Shown: one piece after another, positions 27,098 to 35,270 of the stretch | Numbering within the stretch: the first letter of the stretch is position 1 | Layout: every line of letters begins with the position of its first letter | NCBI GenBank assembly: GCA_945890485.1 | Contig: CAMDCN010000006.1 | Span: 124,001-188,000, forward strand | Source: Candidatus Sulfopaludibacter sp. SbA3 | GTDB lineage: Bacteria > Acidobacteriota > Terriglobia > Bryobacterales > Bryobacteraceae | DNA length: 64,000 bases | Direction: 5' to 3' | The notes under the pieces: model-generated | Seen by the model: only the letters and a program-made list of their open reading frames with translations | Told to the model about the DNA's origin: nothing | Databases searched by the model: none | Translations under genes and position numbers: made by a program

Positions 27098-28155
27098 CCT
27101 TCCAGCGTCAGCCCGCCCCGCATCTCGCCGCGCTCGTACACCACATTCGCCCGGCCCACCAGCAGCGTATCCAGCCGGCCAATCGCCTTCACGTCTTTGT
27201 TGTGATAAGGCAGTTGATGCAGCACATATCGCATCGCATGGATGCGCGCCCGCTTCTTGCAGTCGGACTTGATCACTGTCCACGGCGCTTCTTCCGTGTC
27301 GGTGTAGAAGAACATCGCTTCTTTGGCCTGGGTATATTCGTCCCACTTCCCGAGTGATGCCAAGTCAATCGGAGAAAGCTTCCACTGCTTCAGCGGATGC
27401 GTCTCGCGCTCCTTGAATCGACGCCGCTGCTCTTCCTGGCTCACCGAAAACCAAAGCTTGAACAGGTGAATCCCGCTCCGCACCAGGTTTCGTTCAAACT
27501 CCGGCGCCTGCCGCATGAACTCGCTGTACTCCTGGTCCGTGCAGAACCCCATCACCCGTTCCACCCCGGCGCGGTTGTACCAAGACCGGTCGAACAGTAC
27601 GATCTCCCCCGCCGTCGGTAGCTCTGCTATATAGCGCTGCAGGTACCACTGCCCCGTCTCAATCTCGCTCGGCTTCGAGAGCGCCACAACCCGCGCGCCG
27701 CGAGGATTCAGGTGCTCCATGAAGCGACGGATCGTTCCTCCCTTGCCCGCCGCGTCGCGGCCTTCAAACAGGATTACCACCCGCTGCCCCGTCGCTTTCA
27801 CCCAAGCCTGCAGCTTCAGCAACTCCACCTGCACGTGATACTTGTGCCGCTCGTAGTTCTTCCGCGACATGCGGTTCTTGTAAGGATACGCCCCGTCGAG
27901 CCAATCCTCGGCTAACTCATCGTCCGGGTCCGTGTCGGCGGCCACCTCCGCCTCGCTCCGGCGTCGCAGAGCCCTCCGCAGCGTGTCCACTTCGTCGGGA
28001 GATGCGCCTTCGAGAATCGCTTCGATCTGGTCCTGCTTGGCCGTGCTGGCAATGTCCTCCATCGCCACGGACTGCGCCTCCTTGGCGGACTCAATCGCTT
28101 CATGGATGGTGATGGCCGCCGCGCTCGGGCGCTTGCGGGGAGTTCTGGTTGCCAT
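27094..28155 (-). CDS. ppk2: Polyphosphate kinase 2
   Basis: Transfers phosphate between polyphosphate and nucleotides. The single PPK2 domain has Walker A FEGRDAAGKGGTIRRF, Walker B VLFDRSWYNRAGVERV, and the lid region RFKERETHPLKQWKLSP. At 353 residues from the ATG at 28155 it is a one-domain class I-type enzyme with an acidic N-terminal extension. The frame is open to 28191, but that would overlap the upstream gene by 29 bases. It is the last gene of a six-gene minus-strand train. A polyphosphate-binding CHAD gene lies about 9 kb away. Confidence 0.94.
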   Translation of the reverse strand: MATRTPRKRPSAAAITIHEAIESAKEAQSVAMEDIASTAKQDQIEAILEGASPDEVDTLRRALRRRSEAEVAADTDPDDELAEDWLDGAYPYKNRMSRKNYERHKYHVQVELLKLQAWVKATGQRVVILFEGRDAAGKGGTIRRFMEHLNPRGARVVALSKPSEIETGQWYLQRYIAELPTAGEIVLFDRSWYNRAGVERVMGFCTDQEYSEFMRQAPEFERNLVRSGIHLFKLWFSVSQEEQRRRFKERETHPLKQWKLSPIDLASLGKWDEYTQAKEAMFFYTDTEEAPWTVIKSDCKKRARIHAMRYVLHQLPYHNKDVKAIGRLDTLLVGRANVVYERGEMRGGLTLEG

Positions 28156-28162
28156 AGGAGAG

Positions 28163-30073
28163 TTACAAAAGCCGGGCGCCCGTACGGGCATCGAAAATCA
28201 AAGAGGACTTCGGAGGGATCGTCACTTCCAGCGTACTACCATTTCGCAAATGCACCCGCGCCGTGCCCCCGTCCTTGTCATGAATGAGTAACAATCCGCC
28301 GCCCACGTGCACCGGCCGGTCGCCGTCGACATAGATATGCGCGCCTGCCGCTCGCAGCGCCTCCCGCCACTCGCCAGCGCCCTTGATCTCCTTCGTTCCC
28401 GGAGTCAGTTCGGCGGTGAACGCCGCACTCAGCCGCTCACCATCGCAGTAACCCGGCTTACCTTGAAAGATCACCTTCCGGCCTTTGTCGAGTAACTGGC
28501 TCCGGATCCAACGCCGCTGCTCCGCCGTCAGCAGCCAGGTGTTCGCGAACACGATCACGGCAAAGCGAGTCAGGTCCATCTTCGGCACATCGGCCAGATG
28601 AACTGTTTCAATCCCCGCACCGCTCCGCCACGCCTCGCCCATCGTTCGGTTCACCGCAATCGGATCCGTATACGGGTCTGTCTCCGCCGAATGCCCCGTG
28701 TAGTAGTACACCTCAGTATCGAACACAAACAGCACATCCCCGGCCGGTTCATAGGGGCGCTCGTGATACTTCTCGAGCAACGCCTTCAACTGGGTGATCT
28801 CCGCCATCAGCCGCCGGTCCATCCACCATCCGGCATGGTTCGCCGGGCCAAAATCATAGAACCAAAGCCCCATTCCGCGCGTATAGCTTTCGAGTACGTT
28901 CCGGCGAATCACCGCGATATCCGCCGGTACATCGGTTAGGTTAAACGCCGTATCGACGTTGTTCAGCCATTTCCATGACGGGGTCTGGTCCATCTCATCG
29001 AGAAACAGCTTCCCGTGGAAGCGGATGGACTCAATCAACGCCCGCGTAATGCCACTTCCGCCTAAGTCCCGGTAGTTCGCCCCATAAGCCTGCGGCGCGC
29101 TGAGATAGTCGACATCTTTCGCCGCCAACACCTTCTGTAGACTCAAGTGTCCGCCCGTTGCCTGTCGCGCGAACATCGAAAAGAAGTAACCATAGAAGGT
29201 CCCCGCCAGAATCGGCCGCGGCCAATTCTTTTTCACCACCCCGCAGAAGTAGATGATCAAATCCGCCACTAACTCCTGCTGGCAGCGATAGTACTCGATC
29301 ACGCGCTTCCGCTTCACCGGATCCCGGAAGTACCCATCGTCCACCGCCGCCCGCTCCGCCACGGTCGGCACCGGCCCGCCCAACAGCTTCTGCATCGGAG
29401 CGCTGGCGTCGGGTTCGTTTCGCATAAAGCCCCATTGGTGCCACTCGCCATACACCCCGCAACACACATGCAGCCCCGCCAGCGCCGCCCCCTCCGGCGT
29501 CTTGGCCAACCCCCGCAACAGCTCCACGGTCTTTGCCGTTGCCATCGCCTTCCACTTCTCGCTCGCCATGCTCACCCGCGGCGTCCGCCGCAGATCGTCC
29601 ATCAGAATCCGCACTGGCGTCGTCCGCTCAATCTTTTCGAGATCGCCATTTACGAAACGAACCCATTCCTCCGGATGCTTCTCCGCCCACCATCCCGGCG
29701 CATTCAAATGCCACCGGATCACGATCGCCGCCTCCGGGCAGGCGTCCAGTACTCCCCGCAGATGCCGCCGCACCGTGGCCAGATCCAGCGGCCCTTCCTT
29801 CGGCCAAACCAGCTCCAGGAACAGGTCAATCTGGAACAGCCGGAAGCCAGCCGTCGCAAACGCCCGCAAATTCCGCTGCGGTTCCTCCTCCCACGTCCAC
29901 CGCCCTCCGGGGCAGTCCGTCAACGCGTAAAAACACGCATACGTCGACTTCCCGTTCACGAACAAAGTGGGCTTGTTGTTCCACGTCCCCACCCGCGCCT
30001 CCACCGGCTTCCCTCCAGCCGCCGTCAAAACGGATAACGAACAAGCCTGCAGAAACGCGCGTCGATCGAGCAT
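28163..30073 (-). CDS. GH42-like beta-galactosidase-type glycoside hydrolase, exported
   Basis: About 636 residues. The leader MLDRRAFLQACSLSVLTAAG looks like a weak twin-arginine-type signal and fixes the start at 30073, although the frame is open to 30190. A TIM barrel follows (NLRAFATAGFRLFQIDLFLE; GLHVCCGVYGEWHQWGF; KLFLDEMDQTPSW) with acidic residues at barrel strand ends. A class I glutamine-amidotransferase-like domain (VIVFANTWLLTAEQRRWI) and a beta-sandwich tail complete the GH42 layout. The exact family and substrate are uncertain. It starts 11 bases after the Hsp70 gene. Confidence 0.72.
   Translation of the reverse strand: MLDRRAFLQACSLSVLTAAGGKPVEARVGTWNNKPTLFVNGKSTYACFYALTDCPGGRWTWEEEPQRNLRAFATAGFRLFQIDLFLELVWPKEGPLDLATVRRHLRGVLDACPEAAIVIRWHLNAPGWWAEKHPEEWVRFVNGDLEKIERTTPVRILMDDLRRTPRVSMASEKWKAMATAKTVELLRGLAKTPEGAALAGLHVCCGVYGEWHQWGFMRNEPDASAPMQKLLGGPVPTVAERAAVDDGYFRDPVKRKRVIEYYRCQQELVADLIIYFCGVVKKNWPRPILAGTFYGYFFSMFARQATGGHLSLQKVLAAKDVDYLSAPQAYGANYRDLGGSGITRALIESIRFHGKLFLDEMDQTPSWKWLNNVDTAFNLTDVPADIAVIRRNVLESYTRGMGLWFYDFGPANHAGWWMDRRLMAEITQLKALLEKYHERPYEPAGDVLFVFDTEVYYYTGHSAETDPYTDPIAVNRTMGEAWRSGAGIETVHLADVPKMDLTRFAVIVFANTWLLTAEQRRWIRSQLLDKGRKVIFQGKPGYCDGERLSAAFTAELTPGTKEIKGAGEWREALRAAGAHIYVDGDRPVHVGGGLLLIHDKDGGTARVHLRNGSTLEVTIPPKSSLIFDARTGARLL
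29652..29665 (-). repeat. Copy 2 of recurring 14-mer TGGGTTCGTTTCGT
   Basis: Exact copy inside the GH42-like gene, in gene sense, read as WVRFV. A near copy differing at the last base (GGGTTCGTTTCGC) lies at 29411-29423 in the same gene in the other direction, read as RNEP. Confidence 0.8.
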
Positions 30074-30083
30074 ACGCCGTAGT

Positions 30084-31292
30084 CTACCCTCCCAACGCCA
30101 ACCCATGCGCAATCGAGGTGAACTCGCTGCCAGACTCGATCCGCTCCGCTCCAAACCGCTCTTCGAAGATCCGCCGCACCGCCGGCACAAACGATGTCCC
30201 GCCCGTCAAAAACACCCGGTCCACCTGCTTCGCCCCCAGCCGGTCCACACATCCCGCAATCGCCGCCAAGTCCTCGGCAATCCACTCTTCAAAATCCGCT
30301 CGCCGCACCGTCGCGCCAATATCCACGCTGCCTTCCGAGAACCGGAACTCCGCCGACTCCGCGCTCGAAAGCTCTCGTTTCGTCCGCTGCACCGCCTGAT
30401 GCAGCCGGTAGCCCAGGTCTTCATTCACTAGGTCATACAACGCCCGCAGCTTCTCTGGTTCTTCACTTTGCCCCGGCAGCGTCTTCAGCAAATGCAGCGT
30501 CTCCTTCGAACGCAGAAACGAAAGATAGTGCCACCGCTCCAGATTCGAGTACAGCCACACCGGTACCGGCAGCCGCTTCCCCATCGACCCAATCGAACTC
30601 CCCAACCCCAACTCCGGCGAAACCACATGCCGGATCAGCCGCGCGTCGAACGTATCGCCCGCCAGCCCTACGCCGTCATTCCCCAAGAGCTCCCGTCCCC
30701 CGGGCCCCACCCGCAGCAGTGAGAAGTCGCTCGTGCCGCCGCCGAAATCGCCCACCAACAGCAACTCATCATTCCGCAAGCGCGCCGCGTAAAATCCAGC
30801 CGCCGCCACCGGTTCCATTTCGAACTCGACCCGCTCAAATCCCGCCAGCGTGAAAGCCTGCCGCAGCCGTTCGACGGCATACGCATCGTCGGCCTCGCTA
30901 TCGGCCCCCACGAACCGCACCGGCCGTCCCACCCGCGCCTCCCGCACCGGAACCCCGAACTGCCGCTCGGCCTCCGTCCGCAGGTCTCGCAGCAGAATCG
31001 CGATCAGCTCTTCAATCGTGTAGTGTCGCCCCAATACCTCCGTCGACCGCAGGCTCCGGCTCGCCAGAAACGACTTCAACGATTGGATGAGCCGCCCCTT
31101 GGCGTCCGCATCCAGGTACTGCGTAATCGCCTCCGGCCCTGTCCACCATTGTGCCCGCGCCGCCCTCCGCGCCTCGGCGTAGAGGATGGACCGGTACGAC
31201 TCCGATCCATCCGCAAACTGCGCCATCTTCACCACGCCGTCCACTCGCACGGCGATGGAGCTATTGGTTGTCCCGAAATCCAGTCCAACCAT
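30084..31292 (-). CDS. Hsp70-family ATPase lacking a substrate-binding domain (YegD-like)
   Basis: 402 residues covering only the actin-like ATPase. Phosphate loop 1 is GLDFGTTNSSIAV, loop 2 is LLVGDFGGGTSDFSLL, and the adenosine motif is VFLTGGTSFVPAVRRIFEER. DnaK is about 640 residues; here the whole peptide-binding half is absent and no linker is seen. YegD-type proteins share this form, and their role is unclear. The ATG overlaps the preceding stop as TAATG. Its place between a dehydratase and a glycosidase gene gives no obvious client. Confidence 0.88.
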   Translation of the reverse strand: MVGLDFGTTNSSIAVRVDGVVKMAQFADGSESYRSILYAEARRAARAQWWTGPEAITQYLDADAKGRLIQSLKSFLASRSLRSTEVLGRHYTIEELIAILLRDLRTEAERQFGVPVREARVGRPVRFVGADSEADDAYAVERLRQAFTLAGFERVEFEMEPVAAAGFYAARLRNDELLLVGDFGGGTSDFSLLRVGPGGRELLGNDGVGLAGDTFDARLIRHVVSPELGLGSSIGSMGKRLPVPVWLYSNLERWHYLSFLRSKETLHLLKTLPGQSEEPEKLRALYDLVNEDLGYRLHQAVQRTKRELSSAESAEFRFSEGSVDIGATVRRADFEEWIAEDLAAIAGCVDRLGAKQVDRVFLTGGTSFVPAVRRIFEERFGAERIESGSEFTSIAHGLALGG

Positions 31293-32425
31293 TACCGGGT
31301 TAACTTTACACCGTGCGACAGCTTCTCAATGCCGTCCGGGTTCCAAGCAAATCCATAGCCCGGTCCATCCGGAACCTGAATATAGCCCTCACTATCGATC
31401 ACCGGCCGCGTCAAAAACACCTCGTCCAAGTACGGTTCCGGTGTCAGATACTCCACCCACCGCGCATTGCCCGCCGCAGCCGTTAGATGCAGATCCGCCG
31501 CCAGCCCCACGCCCGTGTTCCAGCCGTGCGGCACTACCAGAATGTTATGGTCGTCCGCGTACTGGCCAATCCGGTGCTGCTCGGTCAACCCGCCCACCTT
31601 CGTCACGTCCGGCTGCAAGTAGTCCACCGCGCGCCGTTCAATCCACGGCAGAAACGACTGCCGCCGCGTCAACACTTCGCCCGCCGCAATCGGCACCTTG
31701 CCGTGCCGCGTCAGCTCGATGTAGCCTTCCAGATCGTCCGGCCGCAGCGGCTCTTCGAACCAGGCGACTTCGTACTCGGCCAACATCTCCGCCGTTCGCA
31801 GCGCCCACTTGTAGCCATGCGGCCACAGCGCATCGGAGCCGCCCGCGTCCACCATCAATTCGCAGTCCTCGCCGATCGCCTCGCGCGACTCGCGCACGAT
31901 GGCTTCGTCCACTCGCGCGTTCTGCCGGCCAAACGGGCCCCAGCCGATCTTGAACGCGCGGAACCCGCGCGCGTAGGCCGCTTCGAGCTTGGCCCGCATC
32001 AGCCCTGGCTCTTCCATCAGCATGGAGGCATAGGGCTTCACGCGGCTCCGCAGCTTGCCGCCCAGCAGGCGATGAATCGGCTGCCCGGTCACCTGTCCCA
32101 ACATGTCCCACAGCGCCATGTCGATGCCCGAGATCGCGTGCGTCACGCTCCCGCCACGCCCCTGCCAGAACGTGTTCTGGTGCAGCATCTCTGTGGTCGC
32201 CGCCGGGTCGATCGCGGAAGCGCCTTCGTACAGAGGCCGCAGCAGGTCGAGTGCGGCTTGCACCAGTCCGGCCGAGGTATAGACGCTGCCCAGCGCCGTC
32301 AAGCCGGTGTCGGTCACCACCTCCACCAGAGTCCGCGTCTGCTCCAAATCCGAGAAGCGCGACGGCCAATCCACATAGGCTTTCCCGTAGAGCGGAATCG
32401 CCCGAATCAATTGAATACGATGCAT
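31292..32425 (-). CDS. Mandelate racemase/muconate lactonising-type dehydratase (enolase superfamily)
   Basis: 377 residues, cytoplasmic. Metal ligands are D193 (MVDAGG), E224 (WFEEP) and E250 (AAGEV); the acid-base pair D273 (QPDVTKVGG) and H300 (VVPHGWNTGVG) and Lys159 (FKIGWG) fit the sugar-acid dehydratases of the mandelate racemase group. The typical substrate is an aldonate or similar acid, consistent with a neighbouring glycosidase. It is coupled by TAATG overlaps to the regulator gene before it and the Hsp70 gene after it. Confidence 0.88.
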   Translation of the reverse strand: MHRIQLIRAIPLYGKAYVDWPSRFSDLEQTRTLVEVVTDTGLTALGSVYTSAGLVQAALDLLRPLYEGASAIDPAATTEMLHQNTFWQGRGGSVTHAISGIDMALWDMLGQVTGQPIHRLLGGKLRSRVKPYASMLMEEPGLMRAKLEAAYARGFRAFKIGWGPFGRQNARVDEAIVRESREAIGEDCELMVDAGGSDALWPHGYKWALRTAEMLAEYEVAWFEEPLRPDDLEGYIELTRHGKVPIAAGEVLTRRQSFLPWIERRAVDYLQPDVTKVGGLTEQHRIGQYADDHNILVVPHGWNTGVGLAADLHLTAAAGNARWVEYLTPEPYLDEVFLTRPVIDSEGYIQVPDGPGYGFAWNPDGIEKLSHGVKLTR

Positions 32426-33387
32426 TAGTCTGTTTCCTTAAACGTGAGCGTCAGCACGGTCACGTCATCCCCTTCGTCGGTGAACCCATCCGAGTACACC
32501 ATCATTTTCGTGCGCCCCTTGGTCGAGACGGCGTCCATTTGAATCGAGACGCGATCGAACATCCCGATCACGGTGTTATTCGATTCGAGCATTTGCTCAT
32601 CGAGCTCTCCAGCCGGATGACCACAATTGGCGTAGAGCAGCGTGGCATCGCGGCGGTCCCAGATGGCGTAGAACAACGTGGCATAGCAGGTATCGTTTGT
32701 CGCGGCGTGGAACAGCCGGTTGATCTGCGCCAGCAGCACCTGCGGCTGGCTGTGGTCGCCGGCGCGGAAAAGCGCCTGCAGGTTCGCCATCATTAACGCG
32801 GCTGGAATGCCTTTGCCCGAAACGTCCGCGAGCACGAACGCGAGCCGGTCAGGGCTCAGCGGAAAGAAATCGTAGTAGTCCCCGCCGACCTCATTCGCCG
32901 GTTCAAAGCGCACCGCGATCTCGACTCCGGCCATTTGCGGCGCGGGGGCCAGCAGCCGCTGCTGCACCTTCCGGGCGAGTTCGAGTTCGGCCTCGCGCGC
33001 CCGTTTCCGCTGCACATGCGCTTCGATCTTTTCGAGCAGATGCCGGTTATCGAACGGCTTGGTGAGGAAGTCGACCGCGCCCCGCTGCATCGCTTGGACG
33101 GCGAGTTCGATATCGCCCCAAGCGGTCATCGCGATGACGGGCGCGCCGCCGCGCAGCTCAGCGATGAGGGCGAGGCCCTCTTCGCCGGAGGTGGTATCCC
33201 GCGTGAAGTTCATGTCGGTGAGGATGAGGTCGAAGGCGCGCGCAGCGACGGCTTCCCGGGCGGCCGCCGGCGAATCGACGGTCTTCACCTGATGTCCCGC
33301 GCCGCGGAGCAGCAGGCTCAGGGCCACGAGAATATCGGGATTGTCGTCGCAGGCGAGGATGGAGACTGGCACAAGGGGCGGTCTCAC
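32425..33387 (-). CDS. Response regulator fused to PP2C-type (RsbU/SpoIIE) phosphatase
   Basis: 320 residues. The receiver has the acidic pair D14/D15 (ACDDN), phospho-acceptor D58 (ILTDMNF), T88 and K110 (FLTKPFDN). A coiled linker leads to a PP2C phosphatase with GGDYYDFF, FVLADVSGKGIPAAL and VYSDGFTDEG, all metal sites kept. Such proteins dephosphorylate anti-sigma antagonists in partner-switching pathways, but no STAS or HPK partner is adjacent. The stop overlaps the next start as TAATG. The gene starts four bases after the upstream reading frame ends. Confidence 0.92.
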   Translation of the reverse strand: MRPPLVPVSILACDDNPDILVALSLLLRGAGHQVKTVDSPAAAREAVAARAFDLILTDMNFTRDTTSGEEGLALIAELRGGAPVIAMTAWGDIELAVQAMQRGAVDFLTKPFDNRHLLEKIEAHVQRKRAREAELELARKVQQRLLAPAPQMAGVEIAVRFEPANEVGGDYYDFFPLSPDRLAFVLADVSGKGIPAALMMANLQALFRAGDHSQPQVLLAQINRLFHAATNDTCYATLFYAIWDRRDATLLYANCGHPAGELDEQMLESNNTVIGMFDRVSIQMDAVSTKGRTKMMVYSDGFTDEGDDVTVLTLTFKETD

Positions 33388-33391
33388 TATC

Positions 33392-34687
33392 CTAACGAGA
33401 TTGGGTGGGCGCCTTCACGATCACTAGGTCGACGGAGGTGGTTTGGGGCTCGACTCGCGCTCCCGCGCCGGTCCACTGGCCGTCGACCTGCACCGAGGCG
33501 AAGACGGAGTAGGGATGCCCGGAGAAGAGCGACAGTTGGGCGGTTCCCTCCGCGCCGGTGGTAAGCCGTTCGGTGTATGAGTCGGTCGTTTGGCCATGTA
33601 TGTCGACCCCGGCGGCCAGTTTGCCGTCCGGCCAGCGGACGCGGACGGTGAGGACGCGCTTGGGGGGCGTTGGGTTCAACCGGAAGACGACCCCCTGTCG
33701 CACCTCATTCAGGCGCAACGGGACGGGCATGGAGGTGTAGGGCTCATCGCTATCGGCGGGTCTCGCCTCGAGCAGCAGGTTGCCCGGCGGCGCTTCGTCC
33801 CAGGCGAATTCGCCCCGCTCGTTGGCGGTCGTGCTAGCGATGTTGCTCCCCGCTCGGGACTCCGCGTACCGATACGATACGCTGGCGCCTGCCGCGGCCG
33901 AACCATCGGGCCGCACCACCCGCCCCGCGATCTTTCCGGCGGCCGTCAGCGCGAGAGGCCCATAACCACAACCATTGGCACTTACTTCCAACTCGGGAGT
34001 GGGCCCGATGCTCGTGTAGCCCGGTTTTTCGGTCTCGACCCAATACTGGCCCGGCTCCACGTTATCGATCGAGTAGGCGCCATTCGCATCGGTTATAACC
34101 GACCAGCTCTTCGACTTGCCATGGATGCGCACCGTCGCGTCCGGGATTCTGGGCCATCCATTGCTTCCCGGCAAGAGCCTGCCCACCGCCGAGACTCGGC
34201 CATAGATCCGGCGGCGCGGTGTCCCGTCTCGCAACTCGCGCGCATAGGCCCAGTCCTCCTGAGGAACACGGAAATGTTCCTTCTGGTAGGCACAAGACCA
34301 TGTCTGGAGACGAATGAGCGGCGGCCAATGCCGCTCGAACTCCCACCACCATTTCAACCTGTCCCAGGTCCGGGAATGCCAAGAGTAGGTCTTCCAGTGA
34401 TCCGCCGTTAAGAGATACGACTCACCCATCCGAAAGTCGTCCCAGGAGTCGGGGAAGACAAGCACCTCCGTGGTTCCTGCCGGCAGCCCTCGATAGATCT
34501 CCTTCACCGAAAACCGCGACCAACGTCCCTGCATCGGTGGCGCCTTGTCCACCACGGTTCCGAGAAGCAAGATCGCGTTCTCTGGTACCTGCTGACAAAG
34601 TGGGCCGAGAATCTGCGGCCCGCAGGTTGTCCCCCACCCCAACCCCGCGGTCCCCAACACCAACACCAACAACAGGCGCATAATCAA
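33392..34687 (-). CDS. Secreted protein with tandem carboxypeptidase regulatory-like domains
   Basis: 431 residues: signal peptide (MIMRLLLVLVLGTAGLGWG), a Cys-containing N-terminal domain (TCGPQILGPLCQ; ENAILLLGTVVDKAPP), then beta-sandwich units such as ATVRIHGKSKSWSVITDANG with YSIDNVEPGQYWVETEKPGY, and GRVVRPDGSAAAGASVSYRY. These are CarboxypepD_reg/CNA-B-like folds. Surface or periplasmic; no enzyme site seen. First gene of the packed minus-strand train, so its promoter region probably drives all six genes. It diverges from the M48-like gene by 26 bases. Confidence 0.75.
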   Translation of the reverse strand: MIMRLLLVLVLGTAGLGWGTTCGPQILGPLCQQVPENAILLLGTVVDKAPPMQGRWSRFSVKEIYRGLPAGTTEVLVFPDSWDDFRMGESYLLTADHWKTYSWHSRTWDRLKWWWEFERHWPPLIRLQTWSCAYQKEHFRVPQEDWAYARELRDGTPRRRIYGRVSAVGRLLPGSNGWPRIPDATVRIHGKSKSWSVITDANGAYSIDNVEPGQYWVETEKPGYTSIGPTPELEVSANGCGYGPLALTAAGKIAGRVVRPDGSAAAGASVSYRYAESRAGSNIASTTANERGEFAWDEAPPGNLLLEARPADSDEPYTSMPVPLRLNEVRQGVVFRLNPTPPKRVLTVRVRWPDGKLAAGVDIHGQTTDSYTERLTTGAEGTAQLSLFSGHPYSVFASVQVDGQWTGAGARVEPQTTSVDLVIVKAPTQSR

Positions 34688-34713
34688 ATCATACCGTCCG
34701 TCAGGAGTAACTC

Positions 34714-35268
34714 ATGAAACAACTACTGACCGTCCTCTGTACCCTCCCCTTACTCGCCCAGTCCGTCGACAAGACCCAACTCATTAGCCAACATAGGGCC
34801 ACCGAAATCCGCCACCAAACCCGGCCCGTCGACGACCCCGCCCTCACCACCTACGCCGCCAACCTCCTCCTCCGGCTGAAAGCGAACACCCCCGTCGAAC
34901 TCGTCCACTCCCATTCCCCCCGCCCCACCGCCCTCCCCGGCGGCCCCCTCTTCCTCCCCGTCTCCCTCCTCCTGCAAGCCAACAGCGAAGCCGAACTCGC
35001 CACCGCCATCGGACACGCTCTCGGCCACGCCGCCGCGCCCCTCACCATCACCGACGGTCGCGGACCCACCATCGTCATCACGGACCCGCACGCCACCGTC
35101 CCCCCAGCCTTCCGCTCCCGCCTCCCCGAGGCTGAAGCCGCCGCCGACCGCTTCGCCGCCGCCATGGTCAGCCAAGCCACTCTCGACGCCGAAGCCTTCC
35201 GCGCCGCCCAAGCCGCCGCCCAGGCCCCCCTTCCCCCCAAACCGGCTCCCACGCTCCAGCGCCGATAA
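34714..35268 (+). CDS. M48-like protease homologue with a broken zinc site
   Basis: 184 residues with a signal peptide (MKQLLTVLCTLPLLAQS) and GGAGT before the ATG. The segment ALPGGPLFLPVSLLLQANSE then AELATAIGHALGHAA lines up by eye with the M48 pattern around HExxH, but here the motif is HALGH (101-105): both histidines stay and the catalytic Glu is Ala. The third ligand region is also unclear and the protein is shorter than M48 enzymes. It may be a non-catalytic relative. Very high C content in the coding strand. Confidence 0.62.
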   Translation: MKQLLTVLCTLPLLAQSVDKTQLISQHRATEIRHQTRPVDDPALTTYAANLLLRLKANTPVELVHSHSPRPTALPGGPLFLPVSLLLQANSEAELATAIGHALGHAAAPLTITDGRGPTIVITDPHATVPPAFRSRLPEAEAAADRFAAAMVSQATLDAEAFRAAQAAAQAPLPPKPAPTLQRR

Positions 35269-35270
35269 CT

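Noticed and set aside
25800-27272. Ser/Pro-rich frame overlapping the GVGPDQN protein
   Set aside because: Low-complexity composition typical of a shifted frame; the protein in the other frame has a signal peptide and conserved motifs.
30371-30380. Further copies of the 14-mer word (TCGTTTCGT and similar nine-base matches)
   Set aside because: Nine-base matches are expected by chance in this length; only copies matching at 12 or 13 of the 13 core bases were kept.
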